Made by a program: the position numbers and the translations under genes | Assembly (NCBI RefSeq): GCF_003261635.1 | Contig: NZ_QFXK01000031.1 | Location: 1-64,000, forward strand | From: Kribbella monticola | Lineage (GTDB): Bacteria; Actinomycetota; Actinomycetes; Propionibacteriales; Kribbellaceae | Length of the DNA stretch: 64,000 nt | Direction: 5' to 3' | Shown: piece by piece, positions 47,537 to 56,130 of the stretch | Numbering within the stretch: the stretch's first letter is position 1 | Layout: every line of letters begins with the position of its first letter | Notes under the pieces: generated by a model | Told to the model about the DNA's origin: nothing | What the model saw: only the letters and a program-made list of their open reading frames with translations | Database searches by the model: none

Positions 47537-50049
47537 TCAGGCTCGCCCTTTCCAGTCTGCGGTTCCGGACGGCCGCCTTCGTGGCGATCTTCGTCGCCGT
47601 CCTGCTCGGCAGCTCGTTGCTGGCAGCTGCCGGCGGGTTGCTGGAGACCGGCCTCCGCCTCAACGCCGAGCCCCAGCGACTGGCCGCCGCGCCGATCGTG
47701 GTGACCGGCCGCCCGGCGTACCACCCGCCGAACGGTTCCGGCTCGGTCGCCTACCCTGAGCGCCACGGCGTCGACCCCGCACTCGCCGGCAAACTGTCCC
47801 GTACTGCGGGCGTCGCCGAGGTGGTCCCGGATCTGTCGTTCCCGGCGGTGGTTGACCCAGGCAAGGATGTGCTCGCGGGCCACCCCTGGACCTCCGCTGC
47901 GCTCACGCCGTACCGGCTCACCAGTGGACAGGCGCCCCAAGCGGGAGAGGTCGTCCTGGACGCTCGCCTGCTGAAGGCAACAACTGTTCTCGGTCAACCG
48001 CCCTCGGGCGAGCACCGGGCGGCGCGGGTCGGCGACAAGGTGCAGGTCGTCGTCTCTGGGCAGCCCCGGGAGTTCGTCCTGGCCGGGATCGCGACGCCCG
48101 GCCGACGGGTCGACGTACCGTCGATCTTCTTCTCGGCCGGCGACACACGCCAGGTCGCCGGCTCGCGAGTAGATGCCCTCGGCATCTTTCCTGGCAAGGA
48201 CACCTCCGCGAAGGATCTGGCGAAGCGGCTGGAGTTGCCGGCGGGCGTCTCCGCGCTGACCGGTGACGACCGCGGCGCCGCGGAGTTCGCGGGAATCGCG
48301 ACCAGTTTGCCGTTGATCATCTTGTCGGGCGTGTTCGGTGGCATGGTCGCCGTGGTGATGGCACTGGTGGTTTCGGCGACGATCGGGCTCTCGGTCCGCC
48401 AGCGCCGGCGCGAGCTCGCCCTACTGCGGGCAAGCGGCGCCACCCCGCGCCAGGTACGCAAACTGGTGGTCACCGAGACGATGCTGGTCGCCGTGGTCGC
48501 GCTGGTCGCCGGCCTGCTGCTCGGCCGCACGATGGGCCGATGGATCTTCGGCATGCTCACCGGCCACGGGATCGTTCCCGGCGCCCTCCGCTTCGACCAA
48601 GGCCTCCTGCCCTTCGCCGGGGCAGCGATCCTCACCCTGGTGGTCCTCCGGGTGACGGTCGGCTTCGCCGCGGGCCGAGCGGCCGCGATCCGGCCGATCC
48701 AGGCGCTCACCGAGGCCGCCGTACCGCCGGTGGTCCTCAGCCGGGTCAGGCTGATCATCGGCGCCGTCTTCGCGGCCGTCACGGTCGGCACGGGTGTCTC
48801 CACGATCTTCATGAGCCCCACCAACGCCGCCGCCATCGGCGGACCCGCGGTCCTGACCGGTTCGATCGCCGTCGCCGTCCTCGGGCCGGTGGTGATCCGG
48901 GCGTTGCTCGGGACCAGGATCACCAGGTTCCTCGAGGGCAAGGGCGTCAGCGGGATCCTTGCCGTGATCAACCTTCGGGTCCGTTCCGTCCAGTTCGCCG
49001 CGATCCTGGTACCGATCATGCTGGCCTCGGCGATTGCCCTCGGCAACATCTATTCGCAGACCACCCAGCAGAAGGCGGCTGTCGAGGCGTACACCGACAA
49101 CCTGTACGCCGATGTCGTGGTGACCAGTTCGTCCGGCGGCATCCCGGCCGGCTTGGCGGAGCAGGTTCGCAGTACCGAAGGTGTCTCTGTCGCTTCGACG
49201 CTGGTCCGCAGCAAGGGGTGGATCGAGGAGCCGTACGACACGAGCCACACGAGCGATCCGTGGCCGCTGCTGGGGCTCGACGGGCCTGTCTACAAGGGGA
49301 AGGTGCGGGCCGGGTCGCTGGACGATCTGAAGGGGTCCACCATTGCGATCCCGCCCGCCGCGGCGAAGAAGCTGAAGGTCGGGATGGGCGACGAGCTCGG
49401 CGTACGACTCGGCGACGACGCGCTGGTGAAGGTGCGGATCGTGGCGCTGGTCGACGGCAGTTCGGGGTACGAGTCGCTCTTGCTGCCGAGTGAACTACTG
49501 GCTCAGCACACGACGACCGGGCTGCCCAGTCAGATCCTGGTTCGGACGAAGGACAAGAAGAAGGTGCAGGAGACCGACCTGCAGAAGTGGCCGGGAGCAA
49601 CGATCGGTGATCGCGAACTGCTGTCGGCCGACTTCGACGCGGGGCTCGGCGTGGATGCCTGGATCAGCTATCTGCTCGCCGCGATCGCCATCGCGTACAC
49701 CGCGATCGCGTCGATCAACACGATCGCGGTCGCGGTGCTGGACCGGCGGCGGGAGTTCGGGCTGCAGCGGCTGAGCGGGTCCACCCGCAAGCAGATCGCC
49801 AAGATGCTGTACCTCGAAAACCTGGTCGTCGCGGCGATGGGCCTCGTCCTCGGCGTGATCGCCGCCTGCTTCAGTATCTTCCCGATCGCCATCGCCACCC
49901 GGGGCTGGCCGATCCCGTCCGGTCCGGTCTGGCTGCTCCTCGCCTGGGTCGCCCTGGTCCTGCTCCTCGTACTCCCCGTGACAGCGATCGCCGGCCGCCT
50001 CGCGATGCGCCCGAAGCCGATGGACGCCGTCAACTCCCCCGCTGGGTGA
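47533..50049 (+). CDS. FtsX-like ABC permease
   Basis: An 838-residue membrane protein with two FtsX domains. An N-terminal helix (FVAIFVAVLLGSSLLAAAGG) is followed by a large external domain. The first FtsX core is at about 255-400 (LSVRQRRRELALLRASGATPRQVRKLV), then a second external domain, then the second core near the C-terminus (AVAVLDRRREFGLQRLSGSTRKQIAKML). This is the double-FtsX arrangement of BceB/YknZ-like exporters. It ends the operon, and its last codons run into the 28-bp repeat array. Confidence 0.93.
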   Translation: MIRLALSSLRFRTAAFVAIFVAVLLGSSLLAAAGGLLETGLRLNAEPQRLAAAPIVVTGRPAYHPPNGSGSVAYPERHGVDPALAGKLSRTAGVAEVVPDLSFPAVVDPGKDVLAGHPWTSAALTPYRLTSGQAPQAGEVVLDARLLKATTVLGQPPSGEHRAARVGDKVQVVVSGQPREFVLAGIATPGRRVDVPSIFFSAGDTRQVAGSRVDALGIFPGKDTSAKDLAKRLELPAGVSALTGDDRGAAEFAGIATSLPLIILSGVFGGMVAVVMALVVSATIGLSVRQRRRELALLRASGATPRQVRKLVVTETMLVAVVALVAGLLLGRTMGRWIFGMLTGHGIVPGALRFDQGLLPFAGAAILTLVVLRVTVGFAAGRAAAIRPIQALTEAAVPPVVLSRVRLIIGAVFAAVTVGTGVSTIFMSPTNAAAIGGPAVLTGSIAVAVLGPVVIRALLGTRITRFLEGKGVSGILAVINLRVRSVQFAAILVPIMLASAIALGNIYSQTTQQKAAVEAYTDNLYADVVVTSSSGGIPAGLAEQVRSTEGVSVASTLVRSKGWIEEPYDTSHTSDPWPLLGLDGPVYKGKVRAGSLDDLKGSTIAIPPAAAKKLKVGMGDELGVRLGDDALVKVRIVALVDGSSGYESLLLPSELLAQHTTTGLPSQILVRTKDKKKVQETDLQKWPGATIGDRELLSADFDAGLGVDAWISYLLAAIAIAYTAIASINTIAVAVLDRRREFGLQRLSGSTRKQIAKMLYLENLVVAAMGLVLGVIAACFSIFPIAIATRGWPIPSGPVWLLLAWVALVLLLVLPVTAIAGRLAMRPKPMDAVNSPAG

Positions 50050-50231
50050 TCCAACCCCAGCCGGATGAGGTCAGGCGGGGTGATCCAGCCGGATGAGCTC
50101 AGGCGGGGTGATCCAGCCGGATGAGGTCAGGCGGGGTGATCCAGCCGGATGAGCTCAGGCGGGGTGATCCAGCCGGATGAGCTCAGGCGGGGTGACCAGC
50201 CGGGTGAGCTCAGGCTGGGGTGATCCAGCCG
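50044..50231. repeat. 28-bp minisatellite between convergent genes
   Basis: Units start with GGGTGATCCAGCCGGATGAG and run 28 bp: starts at 50044 (a 34-bp variant), 50078, 50106, 50134, 50162, 50190 and 50218 (partial). The spacing is exact from the second unit on; a C/G change alternates (GAGCTCAGG or GAGGTCAGG). The first unit includes the FtsX gene end and the last the SseB-like gene end, whose final codons (GGYGWITPA) share the repeat sequence. There are no spacers, so it is not CRISPR. Confidence 0.9.
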
Positions 50232-50698
50232 TAGCCGCCGTCCTCCAGACGAACGACCTGGAGGCCGGCGGCCAGTCGGCGTACGTCATCGGTTTCCAGT
50301 ACGGCGGGCGCCGGACCCGCCACGTCGAGCACGATCGCGGCGGCGCCCTCCTGGATCGCCGCGGTCGCCACCAACTGCGCCTGAGCCGGCATCGGACGAG
50401 CCTCCGGACTCCACCGGGCGAGACTCTCGGTGCCGCTGAACGCCAGTAACGCGTTCCGCCCGTCCTGCCCCTGCAGCAGCGCGACGGCCATGTCGGAGGT
50501 CTTGTCGTGCGCGAGCCCCTGCTCGTCGTACTCGACCTCGCCCAGCATCGCCACCACCGGCACGAGCAGCCGCGCCTTGGTCAGCGCGAGCAGAATCGCT
50601 CCCTGATCGCGCTCCACCAGCGCCTGACCGAGCGCGGGGTCAGCCGACCCGTCGTCGTTGTCGAACCCGGTAAAGGCCAAGCGGCGTTCTGGTTGCAC
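50210..50698 (-). CDS. SseB-family protein
   Basis: A 162-residue cytoplasmic protein matching the SseB N-terminal domain: DPALGQALVERDQGAILLALTKARLLVPVVA, EYDEQGLAHDKTSDMAVALLQGQDGRNALLAFSGTESLARW, and AAIQEGAAAIVLDVAGP. These are common in actinobacteria without a defined role. The GTG at 50698 starts just before the conserved region; GACAAT lies 6 nt upstream. The C-terminal codons and stop fall within the adjoining 28-bp repeat. Confidence 0.82.
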   Translation of the reverse strand: MQPERRLAFTGFDNDDGSADPALGQALVERDQGAILLALTKARLLVPVVAMLGEVEYDEQGLAHDKTSDMAVALLQGQDGRNALLAFSGTESLARWSPEARPMPAQAQLVATAAIQEGAAAIVLDVAGPAPAVLETDDVRRLAAGLQVVRLEDGGYGWITPA

Positions 50699-50786
50699 CG
50701 GCCCATTGTCCCCGGAGCGCGGTTTCAGGGTGGGGTCAGGGCTGTTCCCCTCTTGGTTCCGGCCCTTCCTGTGCGAGCCTGGGTAT

Positions 50787-51284
50787 GTGCCTGACTTCAA
50801 CGATGTGACGCTGCTGCCGCTGTGCGCGGGCCTGACGCTGCTCGGCCTGATCGGCTCGTGGATCGCCTGGCGACGCCGCGGCCTGGCTGCCGGGACCCGC
50901 GGGGTCGCCTGGTCGCTGCTGCCGGTCTCGCTCTACATGACGGGCCTGCTGAAGCTGCTGTGGGACATCGTGAAGTCCGCTGTCACCTGGGTGACGCACC
51001 TGATCTTCTCCCCCACCGTCTGGGCCGGCGTCGCGCTGTTCGGCGTCTCCGTCGTCCTGTACGTCGTGTCCGGCGTCGCCCGCGGACGCGGTGGGGAGAA
51101 GGCGCCCAAGAGCAAGCCCGCCTCAGCCACCGCCGGTGCGCTGACCTCCACCGGGCCTGCCCCCGCCTCGGCCTCCGCCCCTGCCGGCAAGCCCGCCAAA
51201 GCCCCCAAGGCCAAGGCTTCGAAGCAGGAGTCGTCGGAGTTCGACGAGATCGAGGACATCCTGAAGCGCCATGGAATCAACTGA
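50787..51284 (+). CDS. Small membrane protein of unknown function
   Basis: A 165-residue protein with three hydrophobic segments (LLPLCAGLTLLGLIGSWIAW, GVAWSLLPVSLYMTGLLKLLW, VWAGVALFGVSVVLYVVSGVA). A long Ala/Pro/Lys-rich cytoplasmic linker follows, then an acidic-ended motif EFDEIEDILKRHGIN. The compact C-terminal motif suggests a docking peptide. The GTG at 50787 is the first in-frame start before the first helix. Its 3' end overlaps the next gene by 14 nt. I do not recognise a family function. Confidence 0.7.
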   Translation: MPDFNDVTLLPLCAGLTLLGLIGSWIAWRRRGLAAGTRGVAWSLLPVSLYMTGLLKLLWDIVKSAVTWVTHLIFSPTVWAGVALFGVSVVLYVVSGVARGRGGEKAPKSKPASATAGALTSTGPAPASASAPAGKPAKAPKAKASKQESSEFDEIEDILKRHGIN

Positions 51285-51948
51285 CCGCCTGACCAGCGAA
51301 CCAGTCGCCGACACTCCCCTGACGATCGACAACCTGCTCGACCACGTCCAGTCGGGACCTGCCCGGCTCGGCCGGATCCGCCTGATCAGCATCGACGGAC
51401 CAGCCGGCTCCGGCAAGAGCACGCTCGCCGGCCGGATCGCCGCCCGGGCCGAGGCCCGCGGCCTGCACACCCTGGTCGTGCACATGGACGACCTGTACGA
51501 CGGGTGGGACGGTGCCGTCCGTGGCTTCGGGCTGCTCCGCGACCACGTGCTCAAGCGGCTCGCGGACGGCCGCGAAGGACGGTACCGGCGCTACGACTGG
51601 AACCTCGGCGCGTACGCCGAACTGCACCTCGTCCCGGCCACTCTCGATCTGCTGATCGTGGAGGGTGTCACCGCGGCCGATTGCGACGCCGACCCCTGGC
51701 AGTCACTGCGGGTGTGGATCGAGACCAGCAACGAGGTCCGGCTGGACCGCGGCATCGCCCGTGACGGCGAGGCGCTGCGCGACCGCTGGCTGGACTGGAT
51801 GCGGTGGGAGCGCGACCACTTCGCCGCCGAGAACACCCGCGCCCGCGCCAACGTCGTCGTCGACGGCTCCCCGGACACTCCGCACGACCCCGAGCTGGAA
51901 CTGATCGCCAAGCTGATCAACCTCCCGCACGACTCCGCCGCCTCCTGA
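51271..51948 (+). CDS. Uridine kinase-like P-loop kinase
   Basis: A 225-residue P-loop kinase. Walker A is SIDGPAGSGKST near residue 40, then VVHMDDLYDGWDG (metal and substrate-binding acidic residues) and LIVEGVTAA, as in uridine kinase/phosphoribulokinase family proteins. Many actinobacterial members annotated as uridine kinase lack proof of substrate. The ATG at 51271 lies inside the end of the membrane-protein gene, so translation is coupled. Confidence 0.85.
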   Translation: MESTDRLTSEPVADTPLTIDNLLDHVQSGPARLGRIRLISIDGPAGSGKSTLAGRIAARAEARGLHTLVVHMDDLYDGWDGAVRGFGLLRDHVLKRLADGREGRYRRYDWNLGAYAELHLVPATLDLLIVEGVTAADCDADPWQSLRVWIETSNEVRLDRGIARDGEALRDRWLDWMRWERDHFAAENTRARANVVVDGSPDTPHDPELELIAKLINLPHDSAAS

Positions 51949-52111
51949 GGCCGGACCGCCAGCACTGATCAACCTGCTCGCAATCTTCCTCGCCAGGCGT
52001 GAGCGGCCGGGAAATCCGGCGGCCGATCGGGGTTGGTCGGTGTTGGCGGTTCAGGTGTCCGGCACGTGGGTGGGGCGGACAGCGGTGGTCGCTGTGGGTA
52101 AGGATGGGGGC

Positions 52112-52999
52112 ATGAGTGTTTTGCCGTCGGGCGAGCAGTGGACCATCCGGGCCGGTGGATATACCGGGACGGTCGTGAGTGTCGGGGGCGGTCTTCGCGG
52201 GCTCGCCTACCAGGGGCGCGAGGTGCTGGTCGGGTATCCCGAGGACCAGGCCGCGCACGCCGGGATCGGGCAGCACATGTTCCCCTGGCCGAACCGGATC
52301 ACGGACGGGAAGTACACCTTCCGCGGCGCGGACCAGCAGCTCTACCTGAGCGAGCCGGCCCGCTCGAACGCGATCCACGGGCTGACCCGCTGGGCGAACT
52401 GGGAGCGCGTCGACGACGGCATCGACGAGTCCGTCGTCGAGGTGGCGCACCGGCTGCACGGCCTCCCGGGGTACCCGCATCAGCTGGACCTCGCGATCAC
52501 CTACCGGCTCGGCGACGAGGGGCTGACGGTCACGGCGAAGGCGACGAACATCGGCGCGAGCGACGCGCCGTACGGGTACGGGACGCATCCGTACCTCAGC
52601 GTCGGCCGGAAGATCGACGAGTGCGAGCTGGAGTTCACCGCCGAGAAGTGGCTCCAGGTGACGCCCGACCGGTTGAGCCCGATCGGTACGGCGCCGGTCG
52701 CCGGCTCGCAGTACGACTTCGGCAAGGCACGGCTGGTGCAGGATCTGGAGATCGACAACGCGTTCACCGGGTTGCCGCCGGTCTGGTCGGTCACGCTGAC
52801 CGATCCCGACACCGGGAACCGCGCCGTACTGACCGGCGACACGCGATGGATGCAGGTCTTCACCGGAAGCCCGATCGGCCGGATGGGCCTGGCAGTCGAG
52901 CCGATGACGTGTCCGCCGGACGCCTTCGTCAGCGGGGACGACCTGATCGTGCTGAAGCCCGGCGACGAGCACAGCACGACCTTCAGGGTCAGCTGCTAG
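52112..52999 (+). CDS. Aldose 1-epimerase family protein
   Basis: A 295-residue galactose mutarotase-like beta-sandwich enzyme interconverting sugar anomers. It shows PWPNRITDGKYTF, the catalytic-histidine segment NAIHGLTRWANW, GYGTHPYL with a second histidine, and the glutamate region GLAVEPMTCPPDAF. Length is normal. The ATG at 52112 is the first consistent with the family start. Its 3' end overlaps the convergent PH-domain gene by 11 bp. Confidence 0.92.
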   Translation: MSVLPSGEQWTIRAGGYTGTVVSVGGGLRGLAYQGREVLVGYPEDQAAHAGIGQHMFPWPNRITDGKYTFRGADQQLYLSEPARSNAIHGLTRWANWERVDDGIDESVVEVAHRLHGLPGYPHQLDLAITYRLGDEGLTVTAKATNIGASDAPYGYGTHPYLSVGRKIDECELEFTAEKWLQVTPDRLSPIGTAPVAGSQYDFGKARLVQDLEIDNAFTGLPPVWSVTLTDPDTGNRAVLTGDTRWMQVFTGSPIGRMGLAVEPMTCPPDAFVSGDDLIVLKPGDEHSTTFRVSC

Positions 53000-53441
53000 C
53001 GCCGGCTCCGTGCGCGCGGGCGACCGAGGCCAGTTGCTTGGCAGCCGCGCTCGCCCGCCCGCCTTCGGACGCCTGCACAGCGAGTACGCCGAGTCGGTTG
53101 CCGTCGGCATCGAACAGCTGGAGCCACGGGTCGCCGGCGTTGAACCGCAGCGCCTTCACGTCGGTCCAGGGGAACTGGTACGACTTGAACACGTTCCGCA
53201 CCTCGATCCGGTCCTCGTACGCCGTGACGCGAACGGTGCCCATCCGGTAGAGCAGCCACAGGATCACGCCGAAGAACACCAGCAGCGTGAGCCGCTGGAA
53301 CCAGCTGAAGGTGGCCCGGGACTCGTCGTCCAGCCGGAACCAGATCACCCCGAAGACGGCGACCATGCAGACACCCATCACCGCCGCCATCATCGCGATG
53401 ATCCACGGGTGGAAGGTCCACAACGACGGCTTCGGGGTCAT
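52989..53441 (-). CDS. PH domain-like membrane protein
   Basis: A 150-residue protein with two N-terminal membrane helices (WIIAMMAAVMGVCMVAVFGVIWF and LTLLVFFGVILWLLY) and a bacterial PH-like domain (VTAYEDRIEVRNVFKSYQFPWTDVKALRFNAGDPWLQLFD). It lies 5 nt after hisG on the same strand, an arrangement I recall from other actinobacteria. Function unknown. Confidence 0.8.
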   Translation of the reverse strand: MTPKPSLWTFHPWIIAMMAAVMGVCMVAVFGVIWFRLDDESRATFSWFQRLTLLVFFGVILWLLYRMGTVRVTAYEDRIEVRNVFKSYQFPWTDVKALRFNAGDPWLQLFDADGNRLGVLAVQASEGGRASAAAKQLASVARAHGAGASS

Positions 53442-53446
53442 GGCCG

Positions 53447-54292
53447 TCAGATCCGGCAGGCGTGGATGTCGGTGGTCAGGATCGCCCGGGCGCCGAGCTC
53501 CCAGAGCTGGTCCATGATCCGCTGTGCTTCGGCCCGGGGCACCATCACGCGGACGGCGACCCAACCTTCCCGATGAAGGGGTGACACCGTCGGCGACTCC
53601 AGGCCTGGTGCGACCGCGTTCGCGGCCTCCACGGCCTCGGCGCGGATGTCGTAGTCCATCATCACGTAGTTGCGCGCGACCAGGACACCTTCCAGCCGGC
53701 GCACCAACTGCTCCATCCCGGCCGGCTGCTGCACTCCGTGCCGCCGGATCAGCACCGCCTGCGACTTGAGGATCGGCTCGCCGAAGACCTCGAGCCCCGC
53801 CTGGCGCAACGTCGTACCGGTCTCGACCACGTCGGCGATCACGTCCGCGACACCGAGCTGGACCGCCGACTCGACCGCGCCGTCCAGCCGGACCACGGAA
53901 GCCTGTACGCCGTTCTCCGCCAGGTGGTCCGCGAGGATCCCGGCGAAGGAGGTGGCGATCCGCTTGCCTTCGAGGTCCTTGACCGACTCCGCGACCCCGG
54001 CCCGGCCGGCGAACCGGAACGTCGAGCCGCCGAAGCCGAGCTCCATCAGGATGTCGGCGTCGGCGTGCGAGTCGAGCACCAGGTCGCGTCCGGAGATGCC
54101 GACGTCGAGGGTGCCCTCACCGACGTACACGGCGATGTCGCGGGGTCGCAGGTAGTAGAACTCGACGCCGTTGTCCGGGTCGGTCAGGGAGAGATCTTTG
54201 CTGGTCCGGCGCTGGCGGTAGCCCGCCTCGGTCAGGATGTCGATGGCGGCTTCGCTCAGCGAGCCCTTGTTCGGTACTGCGACGCGCAGCAT
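53447..54292 (-). CDS. hisG: ATP phosphoribosyltransferase, long form
   Basis: First enzyme of histidine synthesis. The 281-residue product has MLRVAVPNKGSLSEAA, the PRPP-binding segment ADVIADVVETGTTLRQAGL, and a C-terminal ACT-like regulatory domain (SPTVSPLHREGWVAVRVMVPR) that binds histidine for feedback control. So it is the hexameric HisG_L form that needs no HisZ. The ATG at 54292 is fixed by the conserved start; no ribosome site is obvious. It follows hisE by 47 nt. Confidence 0.96.
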   Translation of the reverse strand: MLRVAVPNKGSLSEAAIDILTEAGYRQRRTSKDLSLTDPDNGVEFYYLRPRDIAVYVGEGTLDVGISGRDLVLDSHADADILMELGFGGSTFRFAGRAGVAESVKDLEGKRIATSFAGILADHLAENGVQASVVRLDGAVESAVQLGVADVIADVVETGTTLRQAGLEVFGEPILKSQAVLIRRHGVQQPAGMEQLVRRLEGVLVARNYVMMDYDIRAEAVEAANAVAPGLESPTVSPLHREGWVAVRVMVPRAEAQRIMDQLWELGARAILTTDIHACRI

Positions 54293-54339
54293 GGCACTAG
54301 CCAATCTGTGAGAGGTGAACCGGTGATCTGTAGCCGCTC

Positions 54340-54603
54340 CTACAGATGTCGGTACACGTCGTCGAGGCTCAGGCCGAGCGCGTGCATCATCACCTGCGCG
54401 TGGTAGAGCAGCTGGCTCAGCTCCTCCGCGGCCCGCTCCTTGCCCTCGTGCTCGGCGGCCATCCAGGACTCGGCGGCCTCCTCGACCAGCTTCTTGCCGA
54501 TCGTGTGCACGCCGGCATCCAGCGCTGCCACCGTGCCGGAGCCCTCCGGTCGGGTCAGCGCTTTCTCGCCCAGCTCGGCGAAGAGTTCGTCAAAGGTCTT
54601 CAT
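54340..54603 (-). CDS. hisE: Phosphoribosyl-ATP pyrophosphatase
   Basis: An 87-residue MazG-fold hydrolase for the second step of histidine synthesis. KTFDELFAELGEKAL and the metal-binding KLVEEAAESWMAAEHEGKERAAEELSQLLYHAQVMM helices are diagnostic. It lies upstream of hisG on the minus strand and about 5 kb from ribH, next to which it lies in other actinobacteria as far as I recall. Confidence 0.95.
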   Translation of the reverse strand: MKTFDELFAELGEKALTRPEGSGTVAALDAGVHTIGKKLVEEAAESWMAAEHEGKERAAEELSQLLYHAQVMMHALGLSLDDVYRHL

Positions 54604-54685
54604 CGCTGGACCAGCCTAGAGGTCACCCGCCGCGAGGTTGCGGTCAGGTCTCGTCTACCGGACCGGATGGGCGAGGATGGTGCTC

Positions 54686-55651
54686 ATGCCGGCCAGAGTT
54701 CGTGAGTTGGGGATCGTGCCCGGGAGCCTGCCCACCGGGTCGCTCAACGCGATCACCGATGTGCCCGGAGTACTGGTCGGCCAGACCACGATCGACGACG
54801 GCGCCGACCTCCACACCGGCGTCACCGCAATCCTCCCGCCCAGCCTCAGCGCGGTGCCGGCGGCGATCGCGGTGGGGAACGGGTACGGGAAGCTGGTCGG
54901 GTCGACCCAGGTGGATGAGCTGGGCGTCTTGGAGACTCCGATTCTGCTGACCGGGACGTTGTCCGTGTTCCGGGTCGCGGATGCACTGGTCAGCTGGTTG
55001 CTCGAGCGCGATCTTGAGGCGAGCAGCTTGAATCCGGTCGTCGGCGAGACCAACGACGGCTTCCTCTCGGACATCCGCCGCCGCCCGATCACCCCGTCGC
55101 ACGTCTTCGCGGCCCTCGACAACGCTTCGGCCGACCTGCCCGCCGAGGGCTGCGTCGGCGCCGGCACGGGCACGGCCGCACTCGGCTTCAAAGCAGGAAT
55201 CGGTACCTCGTCCCGATCAGCCGGCGGTGGGACCGTCGGCGTACTGGTCCAGAGCAACTTCTCCGGCACCCTCACCGTCCTCGGCACCCCGGTTCCCGCC
55301 CCGAAGACCGCCGGTACGCCGGGAGGCAACTCCTGCATGATCGTCGTCGCCACGGATCTCGCGCTGGATGCCCGCCAACTCGGCCGGGTCGCCCGGCGCG
55401 CCGTCTTCGCGATGGGCAAGGTCGGCTCCGACTACGCCCCCGGCAGCGGCGACTATGCCATCGCCTTCAGCACCACGACCGCCGCCCCGACGCCCGAAAC
55501 CCAGCTGAACACGGTCTTCCAAGCAACGATGGAGGCAACCGAGGAGGCCTTGCTGAACTCACTCACGATGGCTCACACCGTCACCGGCTTCCGCGGCAAC
55601 ACCCGGTACGCCGTACCGTTCGACGTTCTCGTCAAGCTCGCTTCCGGGTGA
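54686..55651 (+). CDS. P1-family peptidase (DmpA/S58 type)
   Basis: A 321-residue N-terminal-nucleophile aminopeptidase homologue. It shows GSLNAITDVPGVLVGQTTI, TGVTAILPP, TNDGFLSDIRRRPIT and PGGNSCMIVVATD, where the serine after GGN is the expected autocleavage site and nucleophile. These enzymes release N-terminal amino acids or act on beta-peptides and amides; the substrate is unknown. ATG 54686 is preferred, with ATG 54677 three codons earlier. It is divergent from hisE and its end overlaps the convergent DUF1772 gene by 20 bp. Confidence 0.9.
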   Translation: MPARVRELGIVPGSLPTGSLNAITDVPGVLVGQTTIDDGADLHTGVTAILPPSLSAVPAAIAVGNGYGKLVGSTQVDELGVLETPILLTGTLSVFRVADALVSWLLERDLEASSLNPVVGETNDGFLSDIRRRPITPSHVFAALDNASADLPAEGCVGAGTGTAALGFKAGIGTSSRSAGGGTVGVLVQSNFSGTLTVLGTPVPAPKTAGTPGGNSCMIVVATDLALDARQLGRVARRAVFAMGKVGSDYAPGSGDYAIAFSTTTAAPTPETQLNTVFQATMEATEEALLNSLTMAHTVTGFRGNTRYAVPFDVLVKLASG

Positions 55652-56129
55652 CACCGGCAACGATCAACGACCCGAACGCGCCGATCGCCGCCACCGTCCT
55701 GACCAGGTGCGCGAGCTGCCAATGGTCGCGAACGGTCGCCCAGTCCGACGGCGGGTTCCGCACCGACCAGTCCGCCTGGTCGCCGTTGATCGGAAGGTTG
55801 ACGGCCATCGTCACGGCGAGAACGACGACCAGCAAGGCCAACGCCACGAACAACCAGCGTTTGTTGCCGCGGGCAAGGACAGCGAGGACGGCGGTGCTGA
55901 TCAGCGCCGGGATCAAGGTGGCCGAGGCGAGCTTGTCCAGGGAATCGAGCTCGATGAGTCTGACTTGCGCGTAGATCGAGGCGTCGTAGGAGCGCAACGA
56001 GTTCTCGAAGACGAGGACGCCGAGGAGGAAGCCTGCGAAGAGTCCGGTGAAGAACAGACTCAGGCCGCGAACGAGAACCGCCGCCGGACGAGACGTCGTA
56101 CGGGGTTGGTCGAGAGTTGTCACGGTCAT
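55632..56129 (-). CDS. DUF1772 (anthrone oxygenase-like) membrane protein
   Basis: A 165-residue protein with four hydrophobic segments (LSLFFTGLFAGFLLGVLVF, LIPALISTAVLAVLA, WLFVALALLVVVLAVTMAV, AAIGAFGSLIVAGV). The family block VNLPINGDQADW.....DWATVRDHWQLAHLVRT is present (NxxIN..W with a conserved histidine). Fungal relatives are anthrone oxygenases of polyketide pathways; bacterial function is unclear. It starts one base after the NmrA-like gene and forms an operon with it. Confidence 0.82.
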   Translation of the reverse strand: MTVTTLDQPRTTSRPAAVLVRGLSLFFTGLFAGFLLGVLVFENSLRSYDASIYAQVRLIELDSLDKLASATLIPALISTAVLAVLARGNKRWLFVALALLVVVLAVTMAVNLPINGDQADWSVRNPPSDWATVRDHWQLAHLVRTVAAIGAFGSLIVAGVTRKRA

Positions 56130-56130
56130 C

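Noticed and set aside
50044..50231. Possible CRISPR array because of the 28-bp unit
   Set aside because: The units are directly adjacent with no spacers, and there are no cas genes.
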